This document shows, piece after piece, positions 24,990 to 33,619 of a stretch of DNA of 45,117 bases. The notes beneath the pieces were generated by a model, which ran no database searches, was not told the DNA's origin, and saw only the letters and a program-made list of their open reading frames with translations. Every line of letters begins with the position of its first letter. Position 1 is the first letter of the stretch. The DNA is from Spirochaetales bacterium. Lineage in GTDB: Bacteria > Spirochaetota > GWE2-31-10. The stretch covers positions 1-45,117 of the forward strand of contig JAGANG010000078.1 of NCBI GenBank assembly GCA_017624275.1, written 5' to 3'. Both the position numbers and the translations under genes were made by a program.

Positions 24990-25964
24990 ATGAAAAAGCA
25001 TTGGTTATTTTTTATTATTCTGTTCAATCTCGTTTCATTAAACGCACAAAATGCTTCAGAAAAAGCAAGAATGAAAAGAAACAACGACTGGAAATCTTAT
25101 TTAACAACAATGGATAAAAATTTTAAGAATAATGACGAAGCCATTGCATTTCATTTTATGCGATTTGAAGGATTCACTCCCGGAAACGATTATGAATACG
25201 TAAAAAATGATATTTTTAAAAAATACCGCATTGAAAAATATGAAGAAGTTAAAATCCCCGTAAGCGATAAAATCAAACTTGATGCGTGGTTTATTCCTGT
25301 AGAAAATGTCAAAGGAACATTAATAATTGTACCGGGTTATAGTTCCGATTTATCATTCGGGCTTTATCAATCTCGTTTTTTACTGAATGAAGGTTATCAA
25401 CTCCTTGTTTACAATCCAAGAATGTGGAATTACGCAAAAAAGCCTAAAAAATTTATCAATTCATTGGAAAAAGATTTGCAAGATATCGGTGACATAATAA
25501 CTTACCTTTCAGCTCGTTCTGATGTTAATAAAGAAAAAATCGGAATCTTCGGTTTTTCTTACGGAGCATTAAGAGCTGTTCTTGCCGGAGCTCGCTATGA
25601 ACAATTAAAAGTCGTTTTGGAAGATGCTGCTCCTAAAGATAAAATTTGGGATGATTTAAGTGATAAAGCAATTGAAATAATTGCTGCAAAATCAGGAATG
25701 AATCCAACAGATGATATTTACCGTGCCGATATCGTTGCTGAAAAAATTGCACCGCGAGCTTTGCTTGTTTTACACGGCGGAAAAGATCAATCTGTAGAAA
25801 TAGAAAACAGTGAAAAAATCTTTGCTAATGCACTCGAACCAAAAGAATTTCATATTTTTCCTAAGTCCGCACATTGTCTTGGTATGGTACAAAGTGATAA
25901 AGCTGATTATATTAAGGTAGTAACAAACTTTTTAGATAAATATCTCGCTGCAGATATAAAATAA
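24990..25964 (+). CDS. exported alpha/beta hydrolase
   Basis: A 324-residue serine hydrolase with a signal peptide (HWLFFIILFNLVSLNAQ, cleaved near residue 20), so it probably acts in the periplasm. The fold is seen in GTLIIVPGYSSDLSFGLYQ (oxyanion region), the nucleophile elbow GFSYGA with Ser near residue 189, the acid in HGGKDQS, and the catalytic His in SAHCLG near the end. I start at ATG 24990 with AAAGAGG upstream. The longer frame from TTG 24903 lacks a site and would bury the signal peptide. The substrate is unknown; an esterase or peptidase are both possible. It is 27 bases before the U32 gene. Confidence 0.85.
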   Translation: MKKHWLFFIILFNLVSLNAQNASEKARMKRNNDWKSYLTTMDKNFKNNDEAIAFHFMRFEGFTPGNDYEYVKNDIFKKYRIEKYEEVKIPVSDKIKLDAWFIPVENVKGTLIIVPGYSSDLSFGLYQSRFLLNEGYQLLVYNPRMWNYAKKPKKFINSLEKDLQDIGDIITYLSARSDVNKEKIGIFGFSYGALRAVLAGARYEQLKVVLEDAAPKDKIWDDLSDKAIEIIAAKSGMNPTDDIYRADIVAEKIAPRALLVLHGGKDQSVEIENSEKIFANALEPKEFHIFPKSAHCLGMVQSDKADYIKVVTNFLDKYLAADIK

Positions 25965-25991
25965 AATATTTTTACTTAAGGAGATTTAGTA

Positions 25992-27248
25992 ATGCTTGAA
26001 TTATTGGCACCGGCAGGAAACTTCGAAAAATTAAAGGTTGCATTTCACTATGGAGCAGACGCTGTTTATGCAGGTCTGGACAAACTTTCACTTCGTGCAA
26101 ATGCTGACAATTTTACACGTGAAGAATTAATGCAAGCCATTGAATACACGCATTCTATCGGTAAAAAGATTTACATTGCATTGAATATTTATTTTATGCC
26201 GGAACATGAAGAGCGAATCATTGATGCCTTAAATTTTCTTGCTAAAATAAAACCTGACGGTATGATAATTTCCGATATGGGGATTCTTTACCTGGCAAAA
26301 GAATATGCTCCTAATATACCGATTCACATCAGTACACAAGCCAACTGTACCAATCAATACGCAGCAAAAATGTATTCAACTTTAGGTGTCAGTAGGGTAG
26401 TGTTGGCTCGTGAATTAGGACTCAACGCAATTAAAGAGATTCGTAAAACATTGCCGAACTTAGAGCTTGAAGCATTCATTCACGGAGCAATGTGTATTGC
26501 GTATTCTGGTCGATGTCTTCTTTCATCTTATATGACAACTCAAGGTCTTGGTACACTAAAAGATGACGGAACAAGATCGGCAAATCAAGGAGATTGTGCA
26601 CATTCATGTAGATGGGAATTTTTCTTAAAAGAAAAAACACGTGAAAATGACACTTTTGCTATTTCGTCCGATGAAAACGGAACATATATTTTATCATCAA
26701 AAGATATTTGTATGATTGAACATGTAAAAGATTTGATTGATGCCGGAGTATCCAGTTTCAAAATAGAAGGTCGAATGAAATCTATTCTTTACATATCAAG
26801 TATCGTTCGTGCTTACAGATACGTTATAGATTGCATTCAATCAGGAAAAACTCTTGATAAAATGGAACAAGTTTATCAGGAGCTTGATGTTGTTTCCCAT
26901 CGTGAGTTTTCAACCGGATTTTTCTATAAAAAACCTTGGAATGACGCCAACATTGCAAGTTCCGCAGAATACAAACGTAATACAAGACTTGCCGCAATGG
27001 TTTTATCTTCCGAACAAAAAGCGAACTTAAAAATTTACAATAAAATCACGCAAAATGATAAGTTGGTATTAATCGGAAAAAATATGAAAACTATAGAAAT
27101 AGGAAAAGTTCAATTTTTCGATAAAAACGGAAATCCGGCGTTGGAAGCAAAACATACAGAACCTTTTTCTGCAATTCTTTATGATACTGACGGAAATATT
27201 GTAATACCGGAAGAAATGGATATTTTACGAATGGAATCTAATTTTTAA
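25992..27248 (+). CDS. trhP: U32 family protein, TrhP-type tRNA hydroxylase
   Basis: A 418-residue member of the peptidase U32 family, closest in pattern to E. coli YegQ/TrhP, which makes 5-hydroxyuridine at position 34 of tRNA using prephenate. Characteristic blocks are LLAPAGNFEKLKVAFHYGAD at the N-terminus, IHISTQANCTNQYAAKMY, the signature EAFIHGAMCIAYSGRC, and GDCAHSCRWE, which together supply the four conserved cysteines. SFKIEGRMKS is also typical. AAGGAG precedes the ATG. It follows the hydrolase gene by 27 bases. The chorismate mutase gene that makes prephenate, TrhP's reported co-substrate, ends three bases away on the other strand, which may be chance. RlhA is the main alternative paralogue. 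Confidence 0.85.
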   Translation: MLELLAPAGNFEKLKVAFHYGADAVYAGLDKLSLRANADNFTREELMQAIEYTHSIGKKIYIALNIYFMPEHEERIIDALNFLAKIKPDGMIISDMGILYLAKEYAPNIPIHISTQANCTNQYAAKMYSTLGVSRVVLARELGLNAIKEIRKTLPNLELEAFIHGAMCIAYSGRCLLSSYMTTQGLGTLKDDGTRSANQGDCAHSCRWEFFLKEKTRENDTFAISSDENGTYILSSKDICMIEHVKDLIDAGVSSFKIEGRMKSILYISSIVRAYRYVIDCIQSGKTLDKMEQVYQELDVVSHREFSTGFFYKKPWNDANIASSAEYKRNTRLAAMVLSSEQKANLKIYNKITQNDKLVLIGKNMKTIEIGKVQFFDKNGNPALEAKHTEPFSAILYDTDGNIVIPEEMDILRMESNF

Positions 27249-27251
27249 TCT

Positions 27252-27875
27252 CTAAGATTTGCACATTAGTAAATATTCCAATTCCAATTCTTTAGTCAAC
27301 GGAATAATACAATCTTTATAAAAAGATACTGCTATTTCCGGATTAAAATTAGGATTAATAAAGTTTAATTGACATGCTTTTTCTTTTATTCGGTCTAAAA
27401 TCTTTAACTCTACGTCAATATTGGTAAGCTGTTTATTTATTTCTTGAATATTATTTTCATTCGCTAATTTTTGATAGAGTTCAGGAGACGCTTCAAACTT
27501 TGCTTGTGCTACAAAGATTCCAATGCGTATTCGTTCCATAACTTGCATAAAAAAATTAGCATCTTTTAAAAAGATTGATCTAATATGTAATTCTTTACTG
27601 CCACTATTGTTTGGTAATATTTTTGAAAAATAAAATGAAAATAATTTTTCTTCCAACTTGAAAAAAATATTATTTAATTCTGGATATTCTTCTTTTTGTA
27701 TTGCTGTTTTTGAACACTTTAATGTATCTAAAAAACTCTTAATTGCTTGTAATGTTGTTGAATCAAATTGATATTTCAGTCTTTCCATTAACATAAATAT
27801 TATCGGATATTCCATATTTTCGAGACTTTCTCGTATCATTACAAGCTTTTTTTCTGACATATTTTGCTTTCCCAT
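27252..27875 (-). CDS. chorismate mutase, yeast ARO7 (AroQ-beta) type
   Basis: Converts chorismate to prephenate for Phe and Tyr synthesis. The 207 all-helical residues resemble yeast ARO7 rather than the short bacterial AroQ. Aligned by eye, every yeast active-site residue is kept: Arg15 (yeast Arg16), Arg115 (Arg157), Lys126 (Lys168), Asn152 (Asn194), Glu156 (Glu198), Thr194 (Thr242) and Glu198 (Glu246), in blocks IRESLENMEYPIIF, RIRIGIFVAQAKF and IIPLTKELELEYLL. About 40 residues are missing between the first and second blocks, where yeast has its Tyr/Trp-binding loop (Arg75, Arg76), so feedback control is probably lost. ATG 27858-27860 with GGGAAAG upstream is an alternative start. Confidence 0.85.
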   Translation of the reverse strand: MGKQNMSEKKLVMIRESLENMEYPIIFMLMERLKYQFDSTTLQAIKSFLDTLKCSKTAIQKEEYPELNNIFFKLEEKLFSFYFSKILPNNSGSKELHIRSIFLKDANFFMQVMERIRIGIFVAQAKFEASPELYQKLANENNIQEINKQLTNIDVELKILDRIKEKACQLNFINPNFNPEIAVSFYKDCIIPLTKELELEYLLMCKS

Positions 27876-27885
27876 TCAAAACAAT

Positions 27886-27913
27886 TTGACATATAAAAAA
27901 TGTCTTTTATAAT
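27886..27913 (+). promoter_or_regulatory. sigma-70-type promoter for the lipoprotein-HEAT unit
   Basis: TTGACA (27886-27891), a 16-base spacer, and TATAAT (27908-27913) both match consensus perfectly and lie 33 bases upstream of the ATG at 27947. Confidence 0.8.
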
Positions 27914-27946
27914 TCATAAAAATATTTATATCAGAATAAGGTACCT

Positions 27947-28630
27947 ATGAAAAGAAATTTATTTTTTATGGTGTGCATTTCTTTATGCTTCATAACTTGC
28001 AAAAATACATCTAAAGAAATTGTTACCGAGACAAAAAACGAAACTGTTCAAAATATTCCTGAACCTAAAACTGAAACTTCGGTAAATATTGAATCTACTG
28101 TACAAAATGAAAAAATTAACATTCCGGAAAAAAAGACTTTAGAAGTTGTTATACAAAAAGAAACAGAAAATACTCCAAAACCACTTCCGGAACTTCAAGT
28201 GATAGAAGATGATCCTAAAATCGATTCTCGTTTAAAGTTCAAACTGGAAGAAATCAACTCTGATGAGTTGGATTCTAAAATCTGCGGACTTTTTGAAACT
28301 ATAGAAGAAAAAATTTTAGCCGGCGATTTTTTAGGTTGGTATAATAGCTTAAGTTCCAATTATCGCAATTTTATAGAAAATCCTGATGAGCTTTTAAAAA
28401 TGTCCAAAAAATCAGGTTACTTAAAAAGGAAAAAAATTATTTTACGTACAGCTGAGGATTATTTTACTTACATTGTAATCCCTTCACGTGAAGGAATTGC
28501 ATTAAAATATGTAAATTTTCAGCAGATTGATGAAAAAAATATCAAAGTTAATTGTATGCTTGACGGTAATGCAAATTTTGTTTATGATTTTGTCTACGAA
28601 AATAATTCATGGAAATTAGACAAAAAGTAA
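27947..28630 (+). CDS. lipoprotein of unknown function
   Basis: A 227-residue lipoprotein. The signal peptide ends FITC, with Cys18 the lipidation site. Residues about 20-90 are a low-complexity Glu/Thr/Pro/Lys linker with repeated ETxN-type phrases. The C-terminal 120 residues form a compact domain (CGLFETIEEKILAGDFLGWYNSL, then a strand-rich end finishing WKLDKK) that resembles small NTF2-like or SnoaL-like ligand-binding domains, which is inference. The promoter is near-perfect. The gene precedes the HEAT-repeat gene by 60 bases with no terminator between, so the two products may act together at the periplasmic face. Confidence 0.75.
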   Translation: MKRNLFFMVCISLCFITCKNTSKEIVTETKNETVQNIPEPKTETSVNIESTVQNEKINIPEKKTLEVVIQKETENTPKPLPELQVIEDDPKIDSRLKFKLEEINSDELDSKICGLFETIEEKILAGDFLGWYNSLSSNYRNFIENPDELLKMSKKSGYLKRKKIILRTAEDYFTYIVIPSREGIALKYVNFQQIDEKNIKVNCMLDGNANFVYDFVYENNSWKLDKK

Positions 28631-28690
28631 TTTTTATCATTAAGAAAAAAATTAATTACAAAAAAATCTAAGTAAAAAAGAGGAACGAAA

Positions 28691-29359
28691 ATGAAAAGAG
28701 CTATTTTGATTTTTATTTGTACTATACTTACTTTCAGTGTTTTTGCAAATACTCCGGAAGAAGAATTATTATCAAGAAAAGAACAAAAGTTAAAGAACTA
28801 CCTTACTGAAGTAAAAGCTGGTGACAGAACATCAAAGGAACGAGTATTAGATGAAATCCTAAATGGATTTGATTCTGAAAAATACTCAGAAGATGACAAA
28901 AAATTAGTCGAACTTGTAGATTTTCTTATGGGAGAAGGTTCTATCAGAAAACAATTCCAAGACGGTAGACAAATTAATGATTATCCCGAAATCAGAAGAA
29001 AATCAGTAAAAGTTATGGCTAAAATCGGAGGTGCCGGTGCCAGACTTTCTCTTTTAAATGCTTTAAACACAGAACCACACAGCAGTGTAAAAGCAGAAAT
29101 CTGTCTTGCTCTTGCCGATCCTAATATGAGTGACGATTCAGGTGATATCTTAAGAGCTCTAAGTTACATGTACAGAACTACCAATCGTCCTGACCAAAAC
29201 TTAGTAGCAGCATTAATTGATGCAGTAAAAAATATTGCTAAAGGAAATCCAATGAATTATTCAGAAGCTATTTACTTGCTTTCTGAAATCCAGCATGGAA
29301 ATTATAATAGAGATATTAGAACTAGAGCACTTGAAGCTATTGAAACTTTAAGTGAATAA
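28691..29359 (+). CDS. exported HEAT-repeat protein
   Basis: A 222-residue periplasmic protein. A signal peptide (ILIFICTILTFSVFA) ends near residue 19, without a lipobox. Residues about 85-220 are three to four HEAT/armadillo-type helical hairpins (YPEIRRKSVKVMAKIGGAGA, HSSVKAEICLALADPN, NLVAALIDAVKNIAKG, DIRTRALEAIETL). Such arrays are protein-protein scaffolds. It is the second gene of a unit with the lipoprotein, AAGAGG precedes the ATG, and a terminator follows. No enzyme motif is seen; the partner is unknown. Confidence 0.85.
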   Translation: MKRAILIFICTILTFSVFANTPEEELLSRKEQKLKNYLTEVKAGDRTSKERVLDEILNGFDSEKYSEDDKKLVELVDFLMGEGSIRKQFQDGRQINDYPEIRRKSVKVMAKIGGAGARLSLLNALNTEPHSSVKAEICLALADPNMSDDSGDILRALSYMYRTTNRPDQNLVAALIDAVKNIAKGNPMNYSEAIYLLSEIQHGNYNRDIRTRALEAIETLSE

Positions 29360-29378
29360 AATCTATTTTTACTAAAGC

Positions 29379-29411
29379 TAAAAAACTCCAAAAATATTTT
29401 GGAGTTTTTTT
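29379..29411 (+). terminator. Rho-independent terminator after the HEAT-repeat gene
   Basis: AAAACTCCAAAA pairs with TTTTGGAGTTTT around a two-to-four-base loop, followed by a T run. Confidence 0.9.
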
Positions 29412-29447
29412 ATTTATTCATATTAATTCAAATAATAACTAATACAT

Positions 29448-29485
29448 AAAAAAGGCTCGATTCTACCGAATCAAGCCTTTTTTTT
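29448..29485. terminator. terminator downstream of hpf, symmetric
   Basis: AAAAAAGGCT at 29448-29457 pairs with AGCCTTTTTT at 29474-29483, with an inner GATTC/GAATC stem. It gives a U-run on both strands and closes hpf on the minus strand. Confidence 0.88.
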
Positions 29486-29508
29486 AAATCTTAATAAACA
29501 TTAATAAA

Positions 29509-29853
29509 TTATGCTTCTTCATTTTCTACTAATGATTCTACATATTTTTCTCTGTCTGAATTATGCTCTTGCATTTTTCCTTTTTCACGATGAATCTTTT
29601 CATCTATTTTATGTATAACTTTATCAATTGCGTTATACATATCTTCATCTTCTGCTGTAAACTGAAAAGTTCCTAACTTATGAGTAACCATTGTTACATC
29701 CACTTTATACGCAAACTTTTCTTTATCAAGACGAAAATCAATCTCCTTTATATTTTCCTTAAAGTAATCAAATTTAAGAACCTTTTCCTCAATAGTACTC
29801 TTCATTGAGTCTGAAACACTAAATGTTTTACAACCTTGAATAATTAGATTCAT
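29509..29853 (-). CDS. hpf: ribosome hibernation promoting factor
   Basis: A 114-residue short-form HPF/RaiA protein that binds the 30S decoding region and inactivates ribosomes in slow growth. The fold is clear: MNLIIQGCKTFSVSDSMKST, FRLDKEKFAYKVDVTMVTHK, and DMYNAIDKVIHKIDEKIHREK. It lacks the long-form C-terminal dimerisation domain and instead has a short acidic tail. AAGGAGGA precedes the ATG. It lies 63 bases after rpoN on the same strand, the common bacterial rpoN-hpf arrangement. Confidence 0.93.
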   Translation of the reverse strand: MNLIIQGCKTFSVSDSMKSTIEEKVLKFDYFKENIKEIDFRLDKEKFAYKVDVTMVTHKLGTFQFTAEDEDMYNAIDKVIHKIDEKIHREKGKMQEHNSDREKYVESLVENEEA

Positions 29854-29916
29854 AGTGTCCTCCTTATTTTTCTCTAAAATCTTCTTTTATTAGTCTACAT
29901 TTTTTGAAAACATAAA

Positions 29917-31320
29917 TCAAATATTTCTTTTAGCAGACGGAAGAATATTCAAAATATTTCGATATTTTGCTACTGTTCGACGTGCAATTCTTATACCACG
30001 CATTTGAAGAATATCTGCTATCTTTTGATCTGAAATTTTTTTCCCTACATTTTCTTCTATAATTTCTTTAATCATTTCACGTACACTCTCTGAAGATTGT
30101 ACATCGCCATCTTTCTTTTTAATCGCATTCGTAAAGAAATATTTCAATTCATGGATACCCCATTCGGTTTGAATATACTTTGATGATGTCAATCGAGAAA
30201 TTGTCGATTCTGCCAATCCAACTTCTTCTGCTATATCTTTCATAATTAACGGAACAAGATATTTTGAACCGCGTCTAAAAAAATCTTTCTGAGCTTGTAC
30301 GATTGCAAGAATAACTTTAAATAATGAATTATTTCTGTTCCGAATTATTTCTATAAATTTTCTTGCTGATGCAACTTTTTCAAGTATAAACTTATTTTTT
30401 TCATCTTTTGCACGGCGTTCTTTTGCTTCTTTCGCCATTTTTTCCATATATTCACTTATAGTCAATTCCGGTAAAACTTCATTATTAATTTCTACTTGCA
30501 ACTCACCGTCTTTCATATAAACAATTGCATCCGGTACAATATAATTATTCGCACTATTGTCGTATGCTCTCCCCGGATATAATTCAAACTGAGTTAAATA
30601 AACAAACGCTTTTTTTATTTCCTCTATCGAAATCCCCATCGCTTTTGCCAATTGAATATCTTTACGCTCTAATACCAAGTGAAAATAATCACGAACAATC
30701 TCATAAGCTGTCTCATTCACTTCATCTTCCGGAAGAGATTCTAATTGATACAACAAAGCTTCACGTACATCTGCAGTTGCTATCCCCGGAGGATCAAACA
30801 TTTGAATATTTTCCAAAACTTCTAATGCTTCATCTGTATTATCCGGAAATAAAGCCATTAAATCTTCTTTAAAGAAACCATTTGCATCTACATAACTAAT
30901 GATAGTTTCTCCGATTTCTTTTTGTTCAGGTGTCATTTTAGATAATTGTAACTGCCATCTTAATTTATCATGAAGCCCTTCTTTCAAAGATACCGCACCT
31001 TCTAAAAACATTCGTTTGCTATCATCTTCATCATCAGAATTATTTTTATATGAAGAATAAGTATTATTATTTATTTCACAAAAAAATCTGTCTCGCTCGT
31101 CAAAGACTTCATCATCCATATCTCTTTCTTTTTGAGAATATTCTTTTCGAGAATCATCTTTTTCAACAATTTCTAATGCCGGATTTTCCATTACTTCTTG
31201 TTCTATTTTTTCTTTTAATTCTAGCACCGGTAATTGTATTATCTCCAATGATTGAAGCATTTCATGAGATAGCACAAGCTTTTGTGATAATTGTACATTC
31301 AAATTTTGAGATAAATTCAT
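29917..31320 (-). CDS. rpoN: RNA polymerase sigma-54 factor
   Basis: Directs RNA polymerase to -24/-12 promoters, which need an activator ATPase. The 467 residues show the Gln/Leu-rich region I (LNVQLSQKLVLSHEMLQSLE), an acidic region II, the core-binding and HTH domains (EVGLAESTISRLTSSKY), and the RpoN box ARRTVAKYRN at the C-terminus. The start codon has no Shine-Dalgarno at normal distance: AAGGAT lies 15 bases upstream, and the palindrome ATATTATAATAT sits against the ATG. Translation control or a leaderless transcript is possible. hpf follows. The activator at 21641-22894 is the only recognisable sigma-54 partner in this window. Confidence 0.96.
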   Translation of the reverse strand: MNLSQNLNVQLSQKLVLSHEMLQSLEIIQLPVLELKEKIEQEVMENPALEIVEKDDSRKEYSQKERDMDDEVFDERDRFFCEINNNTYSSYKNNSDDEDDSKRMFLEGAVSLKEGLHDKLRWQLQLSKMTPEQKEIGETIISYVDANGFFKEDLMALFPDNTDEALEVLENIQMFDPPGIATADVREALLYQLESLPEDEVNETAYEIVRDYFHLVLERKDIQLAKAMGISIEEIKKAFVYLTQFELYPGRAYDNSANNYIVPDAIVYMKDGELQVEINNEVLPELTISEYMEKMAKEAKERRAKDEKNKFILEKVASARKFIEIIRNRNNSLFKVILAIVQAQKDFFRRGSKYLVPLIMKDIAEEVGLAESTISRLTSSKYIQTEWGIHELKYFFTNAIKKKDGDVQSSESVREMIKEIIEENVGKKISDQKIADILQMRGIRIARRTVAKYRNILNILPSAKRNI

Positions 31321-31514
31321 GATATTATAATATTAATCCTTATCAATATTTCTTCGCTACAATAGATTACTATATTTATCGGATATGGTTTTATTATTTT
31401 TCTTTTTTTTATGAGATTTTTCTTTATTACCTTTTTTACAAACTTTTCCTGTTTCTTTTTTTCCTTTTTTTATCTATATTCCCACTATTGAAATATGAAA
31501 CTTAGGAGTTTATA

Positions 31515-32354
31515 GTGGAAGATATTACTCTATTTCAAAAAAAGAAATTATCTGGCGAGAAAATCACTATGCTTACCTGTTACGATTACTCTTCAGCTAA
31601 ATTACTCGCAGAAACAGATCTCGATGTAATATTAGTCGGAGATTCTCTCGGGAATGTAATGCAAGGACAAAAAAATACCATTCCTGTAACAATAGATGAC
31701 ATGATTTATCATACTAAAGCTGTACGTAACGCTTTACCTGATATATTTATAGTTACTGATATGCCGTTTTTATCATATCATGTATCAAAAGAAGAAACTG
31801 TTAAAAATGCCGGAAGAATTATAAAAGAGTCCGGTGCTAACGCCATAAAACTCGAAGGCGGAATAGAAATTATTGATAACGTAAAAGCCTTAATTGCAGC
31901 AAAGATTCCCGTAATGGGACATTTAGGACTGACTCCGCAATCTTTTCAGGTATTCGGCGGTTTCAAAGTTCAAGGAAAAGATTATAATACTGCTAAAAGA
32001 ATAATAGAAGACGCTCTTTTATTGCAGGAAGTAGGGGCTTTTGCAATTGTATTAGAAGGTATTCCTGAAAAACTTGCTACAATGATTTCAAAAATGTTAA
32101 AAATTCCTACTATCGGTATCGGTGCAGGAAACAATACTGACGGTCAAGTTTTAGTTTTCCAAGATGCTTTTGGGATTAATATGGGAAAACTACCTCGTTT
32201 TGTAAAACAATTTGCTAATGCCGGACAAGAAATCATTAACGGAGTAAACAGTTATATTAATGACGTTAAAAATAAATCATTTCCGGCAGAAGAACACACT
32301 TATAAAATAAGTGAAGATTTATTTGAAAAACTAGAAAGCGAGTATATTAAATGA
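31515..32354 (+). CDS. panB: 3-methyl-2-oxobutanoate hydroxymethyltransferase
   Basis: First step of pantothenate synthesis, adding a hydroxymethyl group from methylene-tetrahydrofolate to 2-oxoisovalerate. The 279 residues match the family. Signatures are MLTCYDYSSAKLL, VGDSLGNVMQG (metal-binding Asp), IKLEGG, GHLGLTPQSFQVFGGFKVQG and GIGAGNNTDGQVLVFQD. The start is GTG at 31515, set by AGGAG six bases upstream. It overlaps panC by four bases (ATGA), so the two are coupled. The 194-base gap upstream, between rpoN and panB, has a strongly T/C-rich plus strand. Confidence 0.97.
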   Translation: MEDITLFQKKKLSGEKITMLTCYDYSSAKLLAETDLDVILVGDSLGNVMQGQKNTIPVTIDDMIYHTKAVRNALPDIFIVTDMPFLSYHVSKEETVKNAGRIIKESGANAIKLEGGIEIIDNVKALIAAKIPVMGHLGLTPQSFQVFGGFKVQGKDYNTAKRIIEDALLLQEVGAFAIVLEGIPEKLATMISKMLKIPTIGIGAGNNTDGQVLVFQDAFGINMGKLPRFVKQFANAGQEIINGVNSYINDVKNKSFPAEEHTYKISEDLFEKLESEYIK

Positions 32355-33208
32355 AAGTAAAATTAATTGAAACAATAGAAGAAATGCGAGCATTTTCTAA
32401 AAATGCTAAATCTAAAAATCTTTCTATCGGATATGTTCCTACAATGGGAGCTTTACACGACGGTCACGTATCCCTAATGAAAAAAGCTGTGGAACAAAAT
32501 GATATTGCTGTAATGACAATATTTGTAAATCCTATCCAATTTGGTCCAAATGAGGATTACAATAAATATCCGCGAACATTAGAAGCTGATTTAGAAAAAG
32601 CAGAAGCTGCCGGAATATCTGCTGTATTTTTCCCTTCTGCTACAGAATTAACCGCTAATTTGTATTCATACATTGATATTAATGAATTGCAAAATAATTT
32701 ATGTGGTACAAAACGCCCGGGACATTTCAGAGGTGTTTGTACGATTGTAGGAAAATTTTTCAATATTATTCAACCGGATAACGCTTACTTCGGAAAAAAA
32801 GATATTCAGCAATTATATATTATCAAACAAATGGTAAAAGATTTAAATTTCGATGTAAAAATTATACCTTGTGATATTGTCAGAGAAGACGACGGGCTTG
32901 CTATGAGTTCCAGAAATCGTTATTTATCTGAAAGTGAAAGAAAGGACGCTTTAGTTTTATCTCAATCATTAAAAAAAGCTGTCACTTTACATCAACAAGG
33001 TGAAAAATCTTCACAAGTTTTGATTAATTCAATTCGCCAAGAAATTGAAAAAATTTCATCGGCTAAAATTGATTATGTCAGTATTGTAAACGAACAAATG
33101 CAAGACGTTTGTACTGTAGAAAATAAAAATATTATTGCATTAGCAGTATATATAGGAAATACAAGATTAATTGATAATCATATTATTGGAGAGACATTAT
33201 GTTTTTAA
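32351..33208 (+). CDS. panC: pantothenate synthetase
   Basis: Joins pantoate and beta-alanine using ATP to give pantothenate. The 285 residues show [15 protein letters not shown] (the HxGH nucleotide motif), [20 protein letters not shown], the FGKKDIQQL segment, and MSSRNRYLS (the KMSKS-like loop). It starts inside the last codons of panB and its end overlaps panD by ten bases, so the three enzymes are made from one transcript and probably in balanced amounts. The neighbours supply both substrates. Confidence 0.97.
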   Translation: MKVKLIETIEEMRAFSKNAKSKNLSIGYVPTMGALHDGHVSLMKKAVEQNDIAVMTIFVNPIQFGPNEDYNKYPRTLEADLEKAEAAGISAVFFPSATELTANLYSYIDINELQNNLCGTKRPGHFRGVCTIVGKFFNIIQPDNAYFGKKDIQQLYIIKQMVKDLNFDVKIIPCDIVREDDGLAMSSRNRYLSESERKDALVLSQSLKKAVTLHQQGEKSSQVLINSIRQEIEKISSAKIDYVSIVNEQMQDVCTVENKNIIALAVYIGNTRLIDNHIIGETLCF

Positions 33209-33558
33209 CCATGATGAAAGGTAAAATCCATAGAGCTACGGTAACTCAGGCAGAGTTAAACTATATCGGTAGTATAACAGTAGACGAAGCATTACTGGAA
33301 GCTGCGGGAATCCTTGAAAATGAGCGAGTTCAAGTGGTAAATTTAAATAACGGAAGTCGTTTTGAAACTTACGCAATAAAAGGTGCAAAAAACAGCGGAG
33401 TTATCTGTATAAACGGTCCTGCTGCACGTATTGCTGCTGTAGGCGATAAAGTAATTATAATATCGTATGCTATTATGGATAACAAAGAGGCTGAAACATT
33501 TAAGCCTGTTGTTGTACACGTAGATGACAGTAATAAGGTTTCATCCATTACAAAATAA
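33199..33558 (+). CDS. panD: aspartate 1-decarboxylase
   Basis: Makes beta-alanine from aspartate for PanC. It is a pyruvoyl enzyme made by self-cleavage of a proenzyme. The 119 residues keep the cleavage pair Gly24-Ser25 (YIGSITVD), exactly where E. coli PanD is cut, and the [10 protein letters not shown] lead-in. The first ATG (33199) is chosen because it aligns with the E. coli start and has GGAGAG upstream. ATGs at 33211 and 33214 would shorten the first strand. It ends the panBCD unit just before a bidirectional terminator. No PanM-type maturation factor is seen, as expected outside enterobacteria. Confidence 0.96.
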   Translation: MFLTMMKGKIHRATVTQAELNYIGSITVDEALLEAAGILENERVQVVNLNNGSRFETYAIKGAKNSGVICINGPAARIAAVGDKVIIISYAIMDNKEAETFKPVVVHVDDSNKVSSITK

Positions 33559-33572
33559 AAATAACTTTGCAC

Positions 33573-33619
33573 AAAGTGTATTTCAAAAGTTAAAAGCTAC
33601 TTTTGAGATACACTTTTTT
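33573..33619. terminator. bidirectional terminator between panD and uvrB
   Basis: AAAGTGTATTTCAAAAGT (33573-33590) pairs with ACTTTTGAGATACACTTT (33599-33616) with one wobble, followed by T on the plus strand. It abuts the uvrB stop codon (33618-33620). Its right arm is nearly identical to the one at 225-242. Confidence 0.85.

Noticed and set aside
21641..31514. Sigma-54 (-24/-12) promoters upstream of nearby genes
   Set aside because: I looked by eye for GG-N10-GC spaced elements in the gaps before these genes and found no convincing match.
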